The notes under the pieces were generated by a model. That model saw only the letters and a list, made by a program, of their open reading frames with translations, had not been told where the DNA came from and did not search any database. A stretch of 38,530 nt of DNA from Candidatus Dormiibacterota bacterium (GTDB taxonomy: Bacteria; Chloroflexota; Dormibacteria; Aeolococcales; Aeolococcaceae): the NCBI GenBank assembly GCA_003131685.1, contig PKWB01000036.1:1-38530 (forward strand), in the 5' to 3' direction. Of the stretch, positions 7,408-15,936 are shown in pieces; position 1 is the first letter of the stretch, and each line of letters opens with the position of its first letter. The translations under genes were made by a program, and so were the position numbers.

Positions 7408-10191
7408 CTACTCTTCGGCGAGGGTCGCCGCCAGAGGCAGGCGCTGGAGGGTCGTGGCCACGATGCTCGCTGCGACGACCGTCACTAAGATCCCGGCGAC
7501 GAACGCCGCGACCGCAGCCGCTGCGAGGAGGGAAAGGTCAGCACCGAGTATCACTTCCGCGATCCCCAGTCCAAGTACAGCGCCGAAGAAGCTTCCCGCG
7601 ATGCCAATCCCGACACCCTCGCCGATGGCGACTCGAGCCACATGCCCACGGCGCCAGCCCACGGCGCTGACGACCGCGAATTCCGAGGCGCGCTCGCGCA
7701 GGTTGATGTAGAGCACGTCCGCAACCGAAGCGGCGCCCAAGATGATGGCGAGTGACGCGGACAGGTAGTCGACCGCGCGCACCTGGTTGGCTACGAAACC
7801 CCCGAGAGCGCTGCCGACGACACCCTGATCGAATGCCAGATTGAGCGCGAGCAGCACCGTGAGCGCGGCGATGCCCACTGCGAGCGCAGCCGCGGCGAGC
7901 GCGGCTCGAGCTGGCGCGCGGCGCAGGTTGACGAGCGCCAGCCCGGCGATATGCCGCACCGGATGAGGCCGTCGCGGTGCACGTACCGCGGGTGCCACCG
8001 CGTCGAGCGGCTGTCCATGCGCAGCTAGCAACGCCGGAACGAGACCGGAGAGTCCCGCAAGGAGAATCGCCACGGGGATGACCAGGCCGACTCGCCACCA
8101 AGGAACCTCCAAACGAAGCAGGGCAATCAACAGAGCCGAGAGCCCCGTACCCACCACACCGGCCACAAGGCCAGTGAGCATGACCTCACCGAGAGTGAAC
8201 ATGAAAATCATCCTTCGCGGCCAACCCAAACATCGCAGCACACCGATCTCCGTCCGTCGAGCTCGCACCGCGGCGAAGGCTGCATTGGCAAGGAAGAATC
8301 CGCAGACAATCAAGATCAGCACGAACAGAGCCAGGCTCTTGCCGTCGACTGCGTTGAGGATCACCAGAGCGACCGCCTTCCGAACCCACGATTCGCTCAA
8401 GGTTAGGGCTGGCCGCCCGTAACTCCCGGCCGGGAGCGCAATCGTCTCGGTGGTCGGGGAAGATCCTGCCGTGATGTCTACATCCAGCCCCGTCGCTTGA
8501 CGGATCGCAGCCGCGACGTGCCCAATCTGTGCGAGCTGCTGGCGGACGCTGCCATGCAACCCGCCCACCCGTACACGGACGACACTGATCGGCGCCGTCG
8601 CGTTGACCGTCGGGAAGTCCTGCTCGAATGCCGGCAATGCGTCGAGGGTGGTCAGGATGAGCGGCGGCTGCTGAAGGTAGCCAGCCATATTCGCGTTCGG
8701 GAGTAGCGGCTGGTTGCCGAGCGCCTTTTGGCTCGCTGCGTCGGCACCGGTGACCTGGGGTGGGTAGTACGTTTCGAGCGGGACCTGTGATAGCGCGCTG
8801 AACCCGGGCAACTTACTTGGATCGAATTCGCCAACGGTGTGGAGGGTTAACAGGTGCTCACTCGTATTCGTCCGGAGTTCTTCGTTGAGCTGTCGAAACC
8901 CCAGGTCAGTTGAGTCGATCGAGGCTGCTTCATAGCCGGTGTCCGCGAACAGGCTCGAAGTCCATACGCTGCTGGGATTGGTCACCGGAAGAGGCGTCAG
9001 TTGCCCACCGGACAGCTGTCGGTAGGAGGTGGGGCCGCTGGTCCAATACGCGTCCACGCCCGACAGCTGCAACGGGTCCGAGAGGATCTGCTGGTACGCC
9101 TGCTGCGCGGTGATGGTGACTTTCTCAACAGGGGTGGCCCTTTCTTTCGCCAAAGCCGCGGCCAGCTTGTCTGGGAGCAGTCCTTGGTGCAGCAGATCTA
9201 CTGCCGAGGCGGGTAACCGGTTGACGGTGATTTGATCGGTGTCGTCGACGAACGGGTTCGTGGTAGCCAGCACAGGGACTTGCAACAGCGGCGCGAGCGA
9301 CCCAACCGTCGGTTGCGATCCTATTGCAAGGGCACTGTCGGCAGGGCGTAGATATCTTCCACTCGTCACAGCATTGCCGAGCCCAACCAGCTGCTGCTCC
9401 GCAACCGGGTCGATCGCCGCGACCAGCATCGGAAACACGACATCGACATAGCCGCCCACGTGCCCGGGTGGCAGTTGAACCGGAGCAGTGTTGGCGGTCA
9501 AGTCTTGGCGTGACCAGCAGGATCCGTCTTGAGCCTGATAGTCGGCGAAGGGCGAGGTGAGATTGGGCACGTGAAGATAGCTCGGACAGACGGTGACCTT
9601 TTGTCCAGTGGGAAGCACCTCGGTGCTCCCCCCAATTACGGTGGTAGGTGTGCCGATGAAGCTGGTGCCGGGCCCTCCCTGGGGCGCCAGTTGATCATTG
9701 GTCACGTACACGTACCCGATAGAGGAAGGCGGGAATCGAGTCAGCCCTCGGTCGGTCGTCCGATTGTCGGTAAGAGTGAGCACCTGCGAACCGGCAGACG
9801 TCAGAACGTTGGTCACATCTATGGGGACTCGCACGTCCTGCAAGATGTAACCGATCATCGCGATCGGTGCTGCGAGCTGTACCCCAGACATCTTCTGAAT
9901 TTGTGCATATTGTTGGAAGGTGATGCCGCCGAAGATTCCTGAAAGGTAGTTGTCCCGGACCAGTCCTTTGCTCGCTTCGAGTGGTGTGGTCGAGCCGGGC
10001 GGGCGCACCAGAATGTCGTAGGCGGGTCGGAGGTTCCGCGCCACTGTGCCCTGCACTTGAGCGGTGCTGGTCGTGGTCGCCGCAGTCAAGAGGGAGAAGC
10101 TCACCGACGCCACCAGGATTCCCGCAGCGACCGCTGCCGCCCGACCACGGCGGTGCACCAACTGCGACCAGAGCGCTCGCAGCATCACCAT
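7408..10191 (-). CDS. FtsX/MacB-like ABC permease with two FtsX domains, 927 aa
   Basis: An N-terminal membrane anchor (AAAVAAGILVASVSFSLLTAATT) is followed by a periplasmic or extracellular domain of about 600 residues. Three hydrophobic segments around residues 620-720 form the first FtsX module (LFVLILIVCGFFLANAAFA, containing RARRTEIGVLRCLGW). A second set is at the C-terminus (REREASEFAVVSAVGWRRGHV-type motif and final segments). The cytoplasmic TEIGVLRxLG and SEFAVVSAVG motifs are hallmarks of the family. It partners with the downstream ATPase. Substrates of such Gram-positive systems include antimicrobial peptides and cell-wall regulators, and nothing here decides which. Start choices are ATG 10191 or ATG 10185. 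Neither has a strong ribosome site. Confidence 0.88.
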   Translation of the reverse strand: MVMLRALWSQLVHRRGRAAAVAAGILVASVSFSLLTAATTTSTAQVQGTVARNLRPAYDILVRPPGSTTPLEASKGLVRDNYLSGIFGGITFQQYAQIQKMSGVQLAAPIAMIGYILQDVRVPIDVTNVLTSAGSQVLTLTDNRTTDRGLTRFPPSSIGYVYVTNDQLAPQGGPGTSFIGTPTTVIGGSTEVLPTGQKVTVCPSYLHVPNLTSPFADYQAQDGSCWSRQDLTANTAPVQLPPGHVGGYVDVVFPMLVAAIDPVAEQQLVGLGNAVTSGRYLRPADSALAIGSQPTVGSLAPLLQVPVLATTNPFVDDTDQITVNRLPASAVDLLHQGLLPDKLAAALAKERATPVEKVTITAQQAYQQILSDPLQLSGVDAYWTSGPTSYRQLSGGQLTPLPVTNPSSVWTSSLFADTGYEAASIDSTDLGFRQLNEELRTNTSEHLLTLHTVGEFDPSKLPGFSALSQVPLETYYPPQVTGADAASQKALGNQPLLPNANMAGYLQQPPLILTTLDALPAFEQDFPTVNATAPISVVRVRVGGLHGSVRQQLAQIGHVAAAIRQATGLDVDITAGSSPTTETIALPAGSYGRPALTLSESWVRKAVALVILNAVDGKSLALFVLILIVCGFFLANAAFAAVRARRTEIGVLRCLGWPRRMIFMFTLGEVMLTGLVAGVVGTGLSALLIALLRLEVPWWRVGLVIPVAILLAGLSGLVPALLAAHGQPLDAVAPAVRAPRRPHPVRHIAGLALVNLRRAPARAALAAAALAVGIAALTVLLALNLAFDQGVVGSALGGFVANQVRAVDYLSASLAIILGAASVADVLYINLRERASEFAVVSAVGWRRGHVARVAIGEGVGIGIAGSFFGAVLGLGIAEVILGADLSLLAAAAVAAFVAGILVTVVAASIVATTLQRLPLAATLAEE

Positions 10192-10630
10192 GTGCGATCA
10201 CCGACGCTATCTGAGGTTTCGAGCATCGACCTCACAAGGCAGGTCTTGGCGCGACGCCAGCAAGATCAGTGCTGAGGGTCGGTGCTTTGCCGCGAGCAGG
10301 TTCCGGCATAACAGCAGCGTAAGACCATCCACCAATAAAGTGGAGTGCGTCATGAGTGACGTAACCGTCAGCGGCGGCGCCACGCTCCAATAGCTCTGAT
10401 CGTTGCACCGGGCACTACGCTGCTGCCATCACAGGTCTGGAGGGTAGCGTTCACGGTTCCTGACCGCCCATCGGCGCCCGTGGCGACGAGAACCCCTCAA
10501 CCGATTGCCAGAGAACGTCGACAGCAAACATGGTGATCTTTGGCAAACCATCCTGGGTGCCGAGTCCATGCGGCCCGAGGACAGGTCATACGTACCGGGA
10601 CGCCGGATATCAGCGTCGTGAAGTTGTGTT
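10192..10630. other. Intergenic region between divergent FtsX permease and kelch genes
   Basis: This 439-base stretch contains no ORF I trust. It must hold the promoters of both divergent genes. I see a small hairpin (CCAC-caataaa-GTGG near 10330) but no convincing promoter pair. Confidence 0.5.
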
Positions 10631-11767
10631 GTGCCCACACGGGCGATCGATGCGTGGAGAATCGCAAGCGTGGGCGCGGAAGGTACGAACGCAAGCCACC
10701 ACCGCTCTCGGTGGGTCCCGGCGGCGGGGCTGGGCGCGATCGCTATCCTCGTCGCGGGGGTTGGATTGGCGATCGCCGCAGCGCAGCGTCCCCGAAGTCC
10801 TTTGATTCCGCCGCCACCCACCGCCTCAGCGACGCCATCCCCCTTCCCCACCCCGCCGGCGGCTGGTCCGGTCACGGCGTTGGGTGCCAGCGTCGCCGAC
10901 GATCCCGCCATGCACCGGGTCGTGCTCTTCGGCGGCGTCGACAGCACCAACAAGACGTGGCTCTGGGACGGTCGTCACTGGACGTCGACGACTCCGCCAG
11001 GTGGCCCACCAAACCGATTCGGGGCTGCGGCGGCCTACGACCCCGCGACCCGTGTCGTCATGCTCTTTGGGGGCAGCGGTTCCCTTGTCGGCCAGGCGGC
11101 TCCGCAATTCAATGACACCTGGGCCTGGAACGGCATCACGTGGCGTCGCCTGAACAGCGGAGGTCCGACGGGGCCGTTCGTCGGTGATGGAGGCCAGATG
11201 GCCTGGGACGCTGCCCGAGACGAGATGGTCCTGGTCACGTCCGCCGGGACTTTGACTGATGGGGAGACATGGATCTGGGACGGGACCCGGTGGGTCCGCG
11301 AGGTGCATGGCGACCTCGCGGCGATCGTCGTTGACGGCACTATGACGTATGACCCGGTTACACAGACAGTGCTGCTGGTCACCCCTGCAATAGCGAACAA
11401 TCTGCATACCGCGACGTTTGCCTGGAATGGGTCCACATGGCATGTGCTCGTGCCTGACGGACCTCAGTTTGACGGGCTTGCTGTGGACGAACAACTCGGT
11501 CGGCCGGTCGCGTGCGGGTCAACAACATCCTCAGCGGCCTTCGCGGTGCAGGCGAGCTGCTGGGAATGGGCGACCACGGCTTGGTTCCCGCTCCAAACAG
11601 CTTTTTCAACAAGGTCGGCGCGGGAGGTGTCAGTCGCGGCAGAGGTTGACGACGTTGATCGCGCCCAGTTGCTGCTGATCGGGTGGCTGGTCCCACCCGT
11701 TCAGAATCAAGCACAGCCGCTGTACGTCTGGGCGTGGGATGGCGTCACATGGAGGCTGGTGGCCTGA
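10631..11767 (+). CDS. Membrane-anchored kelch/galactose-oxidase-like repeat protein
   Basis: A short N-terminal tail precedes one transmembrane segment (VPAAGLGAIAILVAGVGLAIAAA, about residues 29-51) and a Pro/Thr/Ser-rich linker (PPPPTASATPSPFPTPP). The rest is exported and built of repeats of the type MHRVVLFGG...TWLWDGRHW, RVVMLFGGSG...TWAWNGITW and ETWIWDGTRW. These are kelch-like blades where Y/AD-x-MVLFGG alternates with TW-WDG-W. About six blades can be counted, enough for a propeller. A binding role is more likely than catalysis, since no copper ligands are apparent. GTG 10631 is the track start and a slightly earlier start is not excluded. Its 3' end overlaps the convergent GrpB gene by 23 bases. 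Confidence 0.7.
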   Translation: MPTRAIDAWRIASVGAEGTNASHHRSRWVPAAGLGAIAILVAGVGLAIAAAQRPRSPLIPPPPTASATPSPFPTPPAAGPVTALGASVADDPAMHRVVLFGGVDSTNKTWLWDGRHWTSTTPPGGPPNRFGAAAAYDPATRVVMLFGGSGSLVGQAAPQFNDTWAWNGITWRRLNSGGPTGPFVGDGGQMAWDAARDEMVLVTSAGTLTDGETWIWDGTRWVREVHGDLAAIVVDGTMTYDPVTQTVLLVTPAIANNLHTATFAWNGSTWHVLVPDGPQFDGLAVDEQLGRPVACGSTTSSAAFAVQASCWEWATTAWFPLQTAFSTRSAREVSVAAEVDDVDRAQLLLIGWLVPPVQNQAQPLYVWAWDGVTWRLVA

Positions 11768-12398
11768 GGCTCGGACGGCAACGCTGGGCCACTTGCGGCG
11801 AGATAAACGCTGTGCAGGCCAGGGTCCGCCAATGTCTACGTGGGTGCCCGGTGTGCGCCAGGATCTGTGCGACCACCTGGGCTTTGGCATCGGCGTACTC
11901 CTGCATGTAATTCCAATGCGACGCTGCCAAGGCGCACTTGGTGCTCTCATAGAGGTTGCGATCGCCATGGTCCCGGCGCAGCTGATCGCGGAAGGCGACG
12001 AGTCGGTCTACCTCGCCGCAGTCAGCTGGGAAGACGTGGAGATTCACACGATCCCGGATCCGAAGTACCCGGTGCTGATACCAGTCTGGTTCGCGGATAC
12101 GGAGTGTGTACCCAAGTGATTCAAGCTGCGGCACATAGGAGCTTTCATCGCCGGGGTTGGGCACGACGAGTGCGATATCGATGATTGGCTTGGCAGCAAG
12201 ACCCGGGACGGACGTCGATCCGACGTGCTCAATCAAGAGTGCGTGATCGCCCAAGGCCGAGAGTATCCGATTTGCCTCACGCTCGTAATCCTTTGCCCAT
12301 GCCGGGTCGTAATTGGCAAGGTGGACCGGGCCGTCCAGCCGGCTTCTACCACCGATCCATTCCGCGCGCTCGCCTTGTCCCGCCACCGCATCACTCAC
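11745..12398 (-). CDS. GrpB/UPF0157 family nucleotidyltransferase-fold protein
   Basis: The core reads HLANYDPAWAKDYEREA, then IEHVGSTSVPGLAAKPIIDIALVV, the GSTSVPGLxxKPxID signature of the family. This family is related to minimal nucleotidyltransferases and its biochemical role is largely unproven. The GTG at 12398 is chosen as start because GGTGGAGA lies 9 bases upstream. The track's N-terminal 52 residues are not family-like. The last 30 residues after LAHTGHPRRHW are translated from dispersed repeat copy C and beyond, so the native stop may have been lost. The gene sits exactly between repeat copies C and D. Confidence 0.82.
   Translation of the reverse strand: MSDAVAGQGERAEWIGGRSRLDGPVHLANYDPAWAKDYEREANRILSALGDHALLIEHVGSTSVPGLAAKPIIDIALVVPNPGDESSYVPQLESLGYTLRIREPDWYQHRVLRIRDRVNLHVFPADCGEVDRLVAFRDQLRRDHGDRNLYESTKCALAASHWNYMQEYADAKAQVVAQILAHTGHPRRHWRTLACTAFISPQVAQRCRPSLRPPASM
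11815..11834 (+). repeat. Copy C of dispersed short repeat
   Basis: CAGGCCAGGGTCCGCCAATG is identical to copy B and is followed by TCTACGTGG, as in copy A. It lies inside the 3' end of the GrpB ORF. Confidence 0.65.
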
Positions 12399-12437
12399 AA
12401 CAGCATTCTCCACCCTGCCGTGGCGACGAGCCTGGTC

Positions 12438-12457
12438 CAGGCCAGGATCCGCCGATG
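12438..12457 (+). repeat. Copy D of dispersed short repeat
   Basis: CAGGCCAGGATCCGCCGATG differs from B and C at two positions. It lies in the divergent gap between GrpB and the deaminase. Confidence 0.6.
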
Positions 12458-12532
12458 TCCCGCGAAAGGATCCTCGCCGCCTCAGTTGCCCCTCGCAGAC
12501 GTCCGCGACCGGGCTTCGCTCAGAATCGGCCC

Positions 12533-12961
12533 GTGAACGACGAACTCGACGCACCGGATCTTGCGCTTGTGCAGCGCGCGGTAGATCTCGTTAGGCAGCG
12601 CGGCAACGGAAGCTCCAACACGGTGGCCGCGGCAGCTCGCGCGACAGACGGACGGGTCATGGCCGGCATGAACGTCTACCACTTCACCGGTGGGCCTTGT
12701 GCCGAACTGGTTGTTCTTGGCATGGCTGCGTCAGAGGGATTGGAGCGGCTGGAGATCATCGTCGCCGTCGCGGATGGTGATCGCGGCATCCTGGCTCCGT
12801 GCGGTCGGTGCCGGCAGATCCTGTTTGACTATCAGCCGGGTATACGGGTGATCGTCACGGCCGGCGGCGCGCCGAGGGCCGTGGGCATCACTGACCTCCT
12901 GCCAAATGCAAATCGATGGAGTGCCGCATCGGGAACGCTCCCAGCTTTGCATCCAGCCTAG
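12533..12961 (+). CDS. Cytidine deaminase-like zinc hydrolase (CDA/blasticidin-deaminase type)
   Basis: This is a zinc-dependent deaminase of the small tetrameric CDA family. The zinc site is GPCAELVVLG (Cys56, catalytic Glu58) and APCGRCRQIL (Cys90, Cys93), a three-cysteine arrangement as in tetrameric cytidine deaminases. The 142-residue length is typical. The N-terminal helix pair and the strand VMAGMNVYHFTGGP fit the fold. The substrate could be cytidine/deoxycytidine or a nucleoside antibiotic such as blasticidin S. The usual FEN substrate motif is replaced by GMNVYHF, so the substrate is uncertain. The GTG start is chosen by domain fit, and no clear ribosome site is seen. Confidence 0.78.
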   Translation: MNDELDAPDLALVQRAVDLVRQRGNGSSNTVAAAARATDGRVMAGMNVYHFTGGPCAELVVLGMAASEGLERLEIIVAVADGDRGILAPCGRCRQILFDYQPGIRVIVTAGGAPRAVGITDLLPNANRWSAASGTLPALHPA

Positions 12962-13541
12962 AACGATTCCCGCCTATCGCCAGGACCCTCAGGCAGGCGA
13001 GCGTCCTATCACTCGACCCATAATTGGCCGCCACCGGCGCTCACGGCAGTCGTGCCACAACCTACCTTCAAGTCCGTCTCAAAGAGCCTGAAATACGTTG
13101 GCCCATAAGCCGTCTGCGGCCGATTCTGTATTCGAAATCGCCGATTTTCCGGCTGGCATCTTGGTAAGACGTATGCCGCGAGTTCAATCTCACCTTGGGC
13201 TCAAGTCTCTTCCAAGAGCATCATGGTCGTGGGATGGCCGAGAAGATGCGGCAGATACAGATGCACGCAGAGACCAGCACCAGGAATCCGATCCCATCAG
13301 TACCCCACGCGTCCCCTACAGCACCGTCAGCCGGCACCAGGCAGCGGAACACAGCGTCACCGGCAACGTGTCCGCCGAATACGCGATGAGCGGGCTTGTC
13401 CCGCGATGAAACGCGCGAATGTTGCAGCCGGGTTCTCAAAACCGGCGATCTCGACATCCGTAGGTTCCAGTGACGAAAGAGCGACCTCGCAGATGAACCT
13501 GAGGTTGCAGCAAGGAACGCGACCCTCCGGGGGTGCTTTCT
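12962..13541. other. Gene-poor stretch, 580 bases
   Basis: Several short ORFs overlap here on both strands (for example 13098-13409, 13223-13654 and minus 13221-13457), but none has a recognisable motif and they exclude one another. The minus ORF has one hydrophobic run (GIGFLVLVSACICICRIF), so a decayed membrane gene is possible. I see no repeat or RNA gene. Confidence 0.4.
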
Positions 13542-14462
13542 CTACTCGACCTTGTGTGCGCGCAGGAATGCTTTCGCACGGCGCAGGGTCCCGCGGCCCT
13601 GCTCCACGAGGGGGCGCATGCATGCGACCTGACGCTCGCGCTCGGCAGGGGTGAGCGCTTGATGCAATGCCTCGTCCAGGGTGGGCGATAGCGGATTGCC
13701 CGAACTGTTCAGATACTGCACCCAGTCCTGCGGGACTTGCCGACCGATCTCCACTTCGTAGCTCAGATGGATCTCACCAAAGCCGGTCCTCCCCGCGATC
13801 GCAACAAGGTCACGCTCGTCGAAGTCCATCATGGGCGCAAGCGCTGGTGCCCTCTCATCAAACACCGCTTTGACCTTCGCGAGGATCGTTTCGCCGACCG
13901 CTCGTAGGTCGTAGCCATCGAAGACGCCTGGTGGCTCAGGGAACGTGAACGAGTTGATCGGCTCGAATATGGAGAGACGGCCGCCTGGCCGAAGCACGCG
14001 ATGAAACGCTGCGAAGGCGCGCTCCTTCGCAGCGACGTAGATGAGCACCGAGCGAGTCGTTACCACGTCGATGCTCGAAGAGGCAATCGCCGTCAGGCCG
14101 TCCGCCGACGCCTCCACAAACTCGCAGCGCGACAGAACTTGGGCGCCGTCCGCCGTGGCCCGGCATCGATCCAACAGATCGCGCGAAGGGTCGCTGAAGA
14201 TGACGCGACCCTGTTCGGAGAGGCGCTCAAGTGCACCAAAGCCGATGAGCCCGTCCCCGCACCCGACGTCGAGCACAACGTCGTCGGGCTGCAGCCGCGC
14301 CCCGTCAAGGACGCGGTCGCGGACACCGCGCAGCCATTCAAGGGCCTCACTGGGCAGCTCGGAGCCACCCTGACGGCGAAAGAGAAGCCACGCTGCCCAG
14401 CGATCCAGTACCTCGGTCGAGGAGGCCGCCGCACCTCGTGGTTCATTCTGATCATTCGCCAC
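13542..14462 (-). CDS. SAM-dependent class I methyltransferase, 306 aa
   Basis: The SAM-binding motif I is VVLDVGCGDGLIG (about residues 62-74), followed by an acidic motif II strand (GRVIFSDPS) and motif III (SIDVVTTRSVLIYV). HRVLRPGGRLSIFEP is the post-III motif of the Methyltransf_11/25 group. The C-terminal 130 residues are an accessory helical region seen in many small-molecule methyltransferases. The substrate cannot be told. The start is GTG 14462. A CTGATC/GATCAG inverted repeat straddles the start, so the gene is probably under repressor control. Confidence 0.85.
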   Translation of the reverse strand: MANDQNEPRGAAASSTEVLDRWAAWLLFRRQGGSELPSEALEWLRGVRDRVLDGARLQPDDVVLDVGCGDGLIGFGALERLSEQGRVIFSDPSRDLLDRCRATADGAQVLSRCEFVEASADGLTAIASSSIDVVTTRSVLIYVAAKERAFAAFHRVLRPGGRLSIFEPINSFTFPEPPGVFDGYDLRAVGETILAKVKAVFDERAPALAPMMDFDERDLVAIAGRTGFGEIHLSYEVEIGRQVPQDWVQYLNSSGNPLSPTLDEALHQALTPAERERQVACMRPLVEQGRGTLRRAKAFLRAHKVE

Positions 14463-14468
14463 GATCAG
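14448..14468. promoter_or_regulatory. Inverted repeat over the methyltransferase start (candidate operator)
   Basis: CTGATC and GATCAG are separated by 9 bases and overlap the GTG at 14462. The same half-sites frame the start of the nearby TetR gene at 15134-15162. Confidence 0.4.
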
Positions 14469-14544
14469 ATGATGACCGACTACCGGCGCCGGATGAGCCG
14501 ACCGCCACGAGCGCCCACCCGTCGATCACATAAGCACGGGCTTG

Positions 14545-14973
14545 TTATTCACAGCCTGAGGCTACGGCGGCTTCAGCTATCGCCCGCGCGATCACTGTGC
14601 GGTAGTCCGGGTGCGCAAGTGATAGTCCGAATAATTCATCGGAACTGCACCAGCGCAGCTCATCGTGTTCGTCGGGAGCGCAGTTGGTGACTTCGCCTGT
14701 CCAATCCGTCACCAACCAGATCGCCAGTTCGAAGCTGGGTCCATGTTTTGTGAGCGGGCGGAGCCGTGCGATGGGCTCGGTCACAGGCCGGGGAACACTC
14801 ACGCCGATTTCCTCGCTCAGTTCGCGAAGAAGTGCGTCAGTCTCAGACTCGCCCGGGTCGACATGTCCTCCCGGTAAATCCCAGACGCTGGGATACGAGC
14901 TGCGCTCCGCGGTGCGGTGCCCCAGAAGGACACGCTCGCCTTGAATCAAAGCTCCGGCCACGATTCGATCCAT
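14545..14973 (-). CDS. NUDIX hydrolase
   Basis: The protein hydrolyses a nucleoside diphosphate linked to another group. The complete Nudix box GHVDPGES..ALLRELSEEIGV (Gly36 to Gly57, with Arg50, Glu51, Glu54 and Glu55) is intact, so it should be active with Mg2+. WDLPGGHV before the box is typical of the MutT-like/8-oxo-dGTP group. The preceding strand VLLGHRTAERSSYP and the 142-residue length fit too. The substrate is not determined. It lies 80 bases upstream of the methyltransferase on the same strand, so the two may be cotranscribed. Confidence 0.9.
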   Translation of the reverse strand: MDRIVAGALIQGERVLLGHRTAERSSYPSVWDLPGGHVDPGESETDALLRELSEEIGVSVPRPVTEPIARLRPLTKHGPSFELAIWLVTDWTGEVTNCAPDEHDELRWCSSDELFGLSLAHPDYRTVIARAIAEAAVASGCE

Positions 14974-15076
14974 GCCTCAGACTTCAACACACATCGCCCA
15001 TGCGAGTGCGATGGCCGCAGGCTCGCTGAATGGCGACCGCGGTCCGGGGGCTAAATAGGGCATCGCGTCAGCATGC

Positions 15077-15094
15077 CCGGCCAGGATCCGCCGA
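15077..15094 (+). repeat. Copy E of dispersed short repeat
   Basis: CCGGCCAGGATCCGCCGA has one change from copy D across 18 bases. It lies about 50 bases upstream of the TetR gene. Confidence 0.55.
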
Positions 15095-15129
15095 CTACAC
15101 ACCCGGTGCCCTCGACCCTCGTACCGTCG

Positions 15130-15162
15130 TATACTGATCGAATGATCAAGTCAAATGATCAG
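15130..15162 (+). promoter_or_regulatory. Leaderless promoter and TGATCA-type operator of the TetR gene
   Basis: TATACT (15130-15135) is a near-perfect -10 box, and the ATG follows after only 6 bases, the spacing of leaderless transcripts. Three TGATC(A) elements occupy 15134-15162, starting with CTGATC and ending with GATCAG. They overlap the -10 box, the start codon and the first codons. A TetR dimer bound here would block its own transcription. Confidence 0.6.
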
Positions 15163-15936
15163 ATTACTGCGATATCGAAGCCAAAGGGCGAGCGGCGTCG
15201 ACCCGGAGATTCCCGCCCGAATATTCCGCGCGCATCCACGGCGACATATGGCAAGCACCCGCTCAGCGCCGGCGTCCACAAGCGGCGTCAGCGGCGCAAC
15301 GAGGCTGGTGATGAGATGCGGTCGCGCATCGTGGACGCGGCGTTGCGCACCGTGGTCGGTGGGGGCTATGCCTCGACATCGGTGCGCTCGATCGCCGCCA
15401 CCGGTGGATTCAGTCCCGCGCTCGTGTTCTATCACTTCGGCAGCGTCGACGCGCTCCTCCTGGCGGTGCTCGATCGGGTCAGTGCCGATCGCCTCGCCCG
15501 CTACGAGACACGGCTCGCAAATGTCTCGGACCTGCGCGCGCTGGGAGCCGCAATGGAGGAGTTGTACTCTGAGGATCTCCGTCTCGGCCAGCTAACAGCT
15601 GTACAGGAAATTGTCGGGGCGATGGCGTTCGACCCTGTGCTCGGCGACGAGATCGGCCGCAGGATGCAGCCCTGGGTGACCTTTGCCGAGCAGCTCGCAG
15701 CCCGGATCATCGCTGGCTCGCCACTCGCGGGTTTCGTCGAGCCTGCCGTCATTGGCTCGGCGGTGATCGCCCTGTATATGGGGCTCGAAATCGTTGCGCG
15801 GATGCGCGGTGGTGACAGCAGTGGATCGAGCGCGCTGATGGCGACGCTGGTGCAAGCGGCACCCTGGATCGATCAGCTGCTCAGTAAGGCAACGCCTGCG
15901 CGGCGGCGTCCGGCCACAACGGTGGCCATCGAGTGA
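15142..15936 (+). CDS. TetR/AcrR-family transcriptional regulator
   Basis: The helix-turn-helix domain spans MRSRIVDAALRTVVGGGYAS through SIAATGGFSPALVFYHFGSV and DALLLAVLDRV, the classical TetR pattern ending in YHF. The C-terminal ligand domain is about 150 residues. The start is taken at ATG 15142 because of the TATACT box 6 bases upstream. This leaves a basic, disordered tail of about 55 residues before the HTH, which is unusual. An internal ATG at 15316 would give a conventional TetR. The next gene starts inside its stop codon (GTGA), so it probably controls that membrane protein. It may also control the divergent NUDIX/methyltransferase pair through the shared TGATCA half-sites. Confidence 0.85.
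   Translation: MIKSNDQITAISKPKGERRRPGDSRPNIPRASTATYGKHPLSAGVHKRRQRRNEAGDEMRSRIVDAALRTVVGGGYASTSVRSIAATGGFSPALVFYHFGSVDALLLAVLDRVSADRLARYETRLANVSDLRALGAAMEELYSEDLRLGQLTAVQEIVGAMAFDPVLGDEIGRRMQPWVTFAEQLAARIIAGSPLAGFVEPAVIGSAVIALYMGLEIVARMRGGDSSGSSALMATLVQAAPWIDQLLSKATPARRRPATTVAIE

Noticed and set aside
5138-15094. Integron gene-cassette array with attC sites
   Set aside because: Genes run in both directions, the repeat has no GTTRRRY core or long imperfect palindrome, and no integron integrase is seen in the window.
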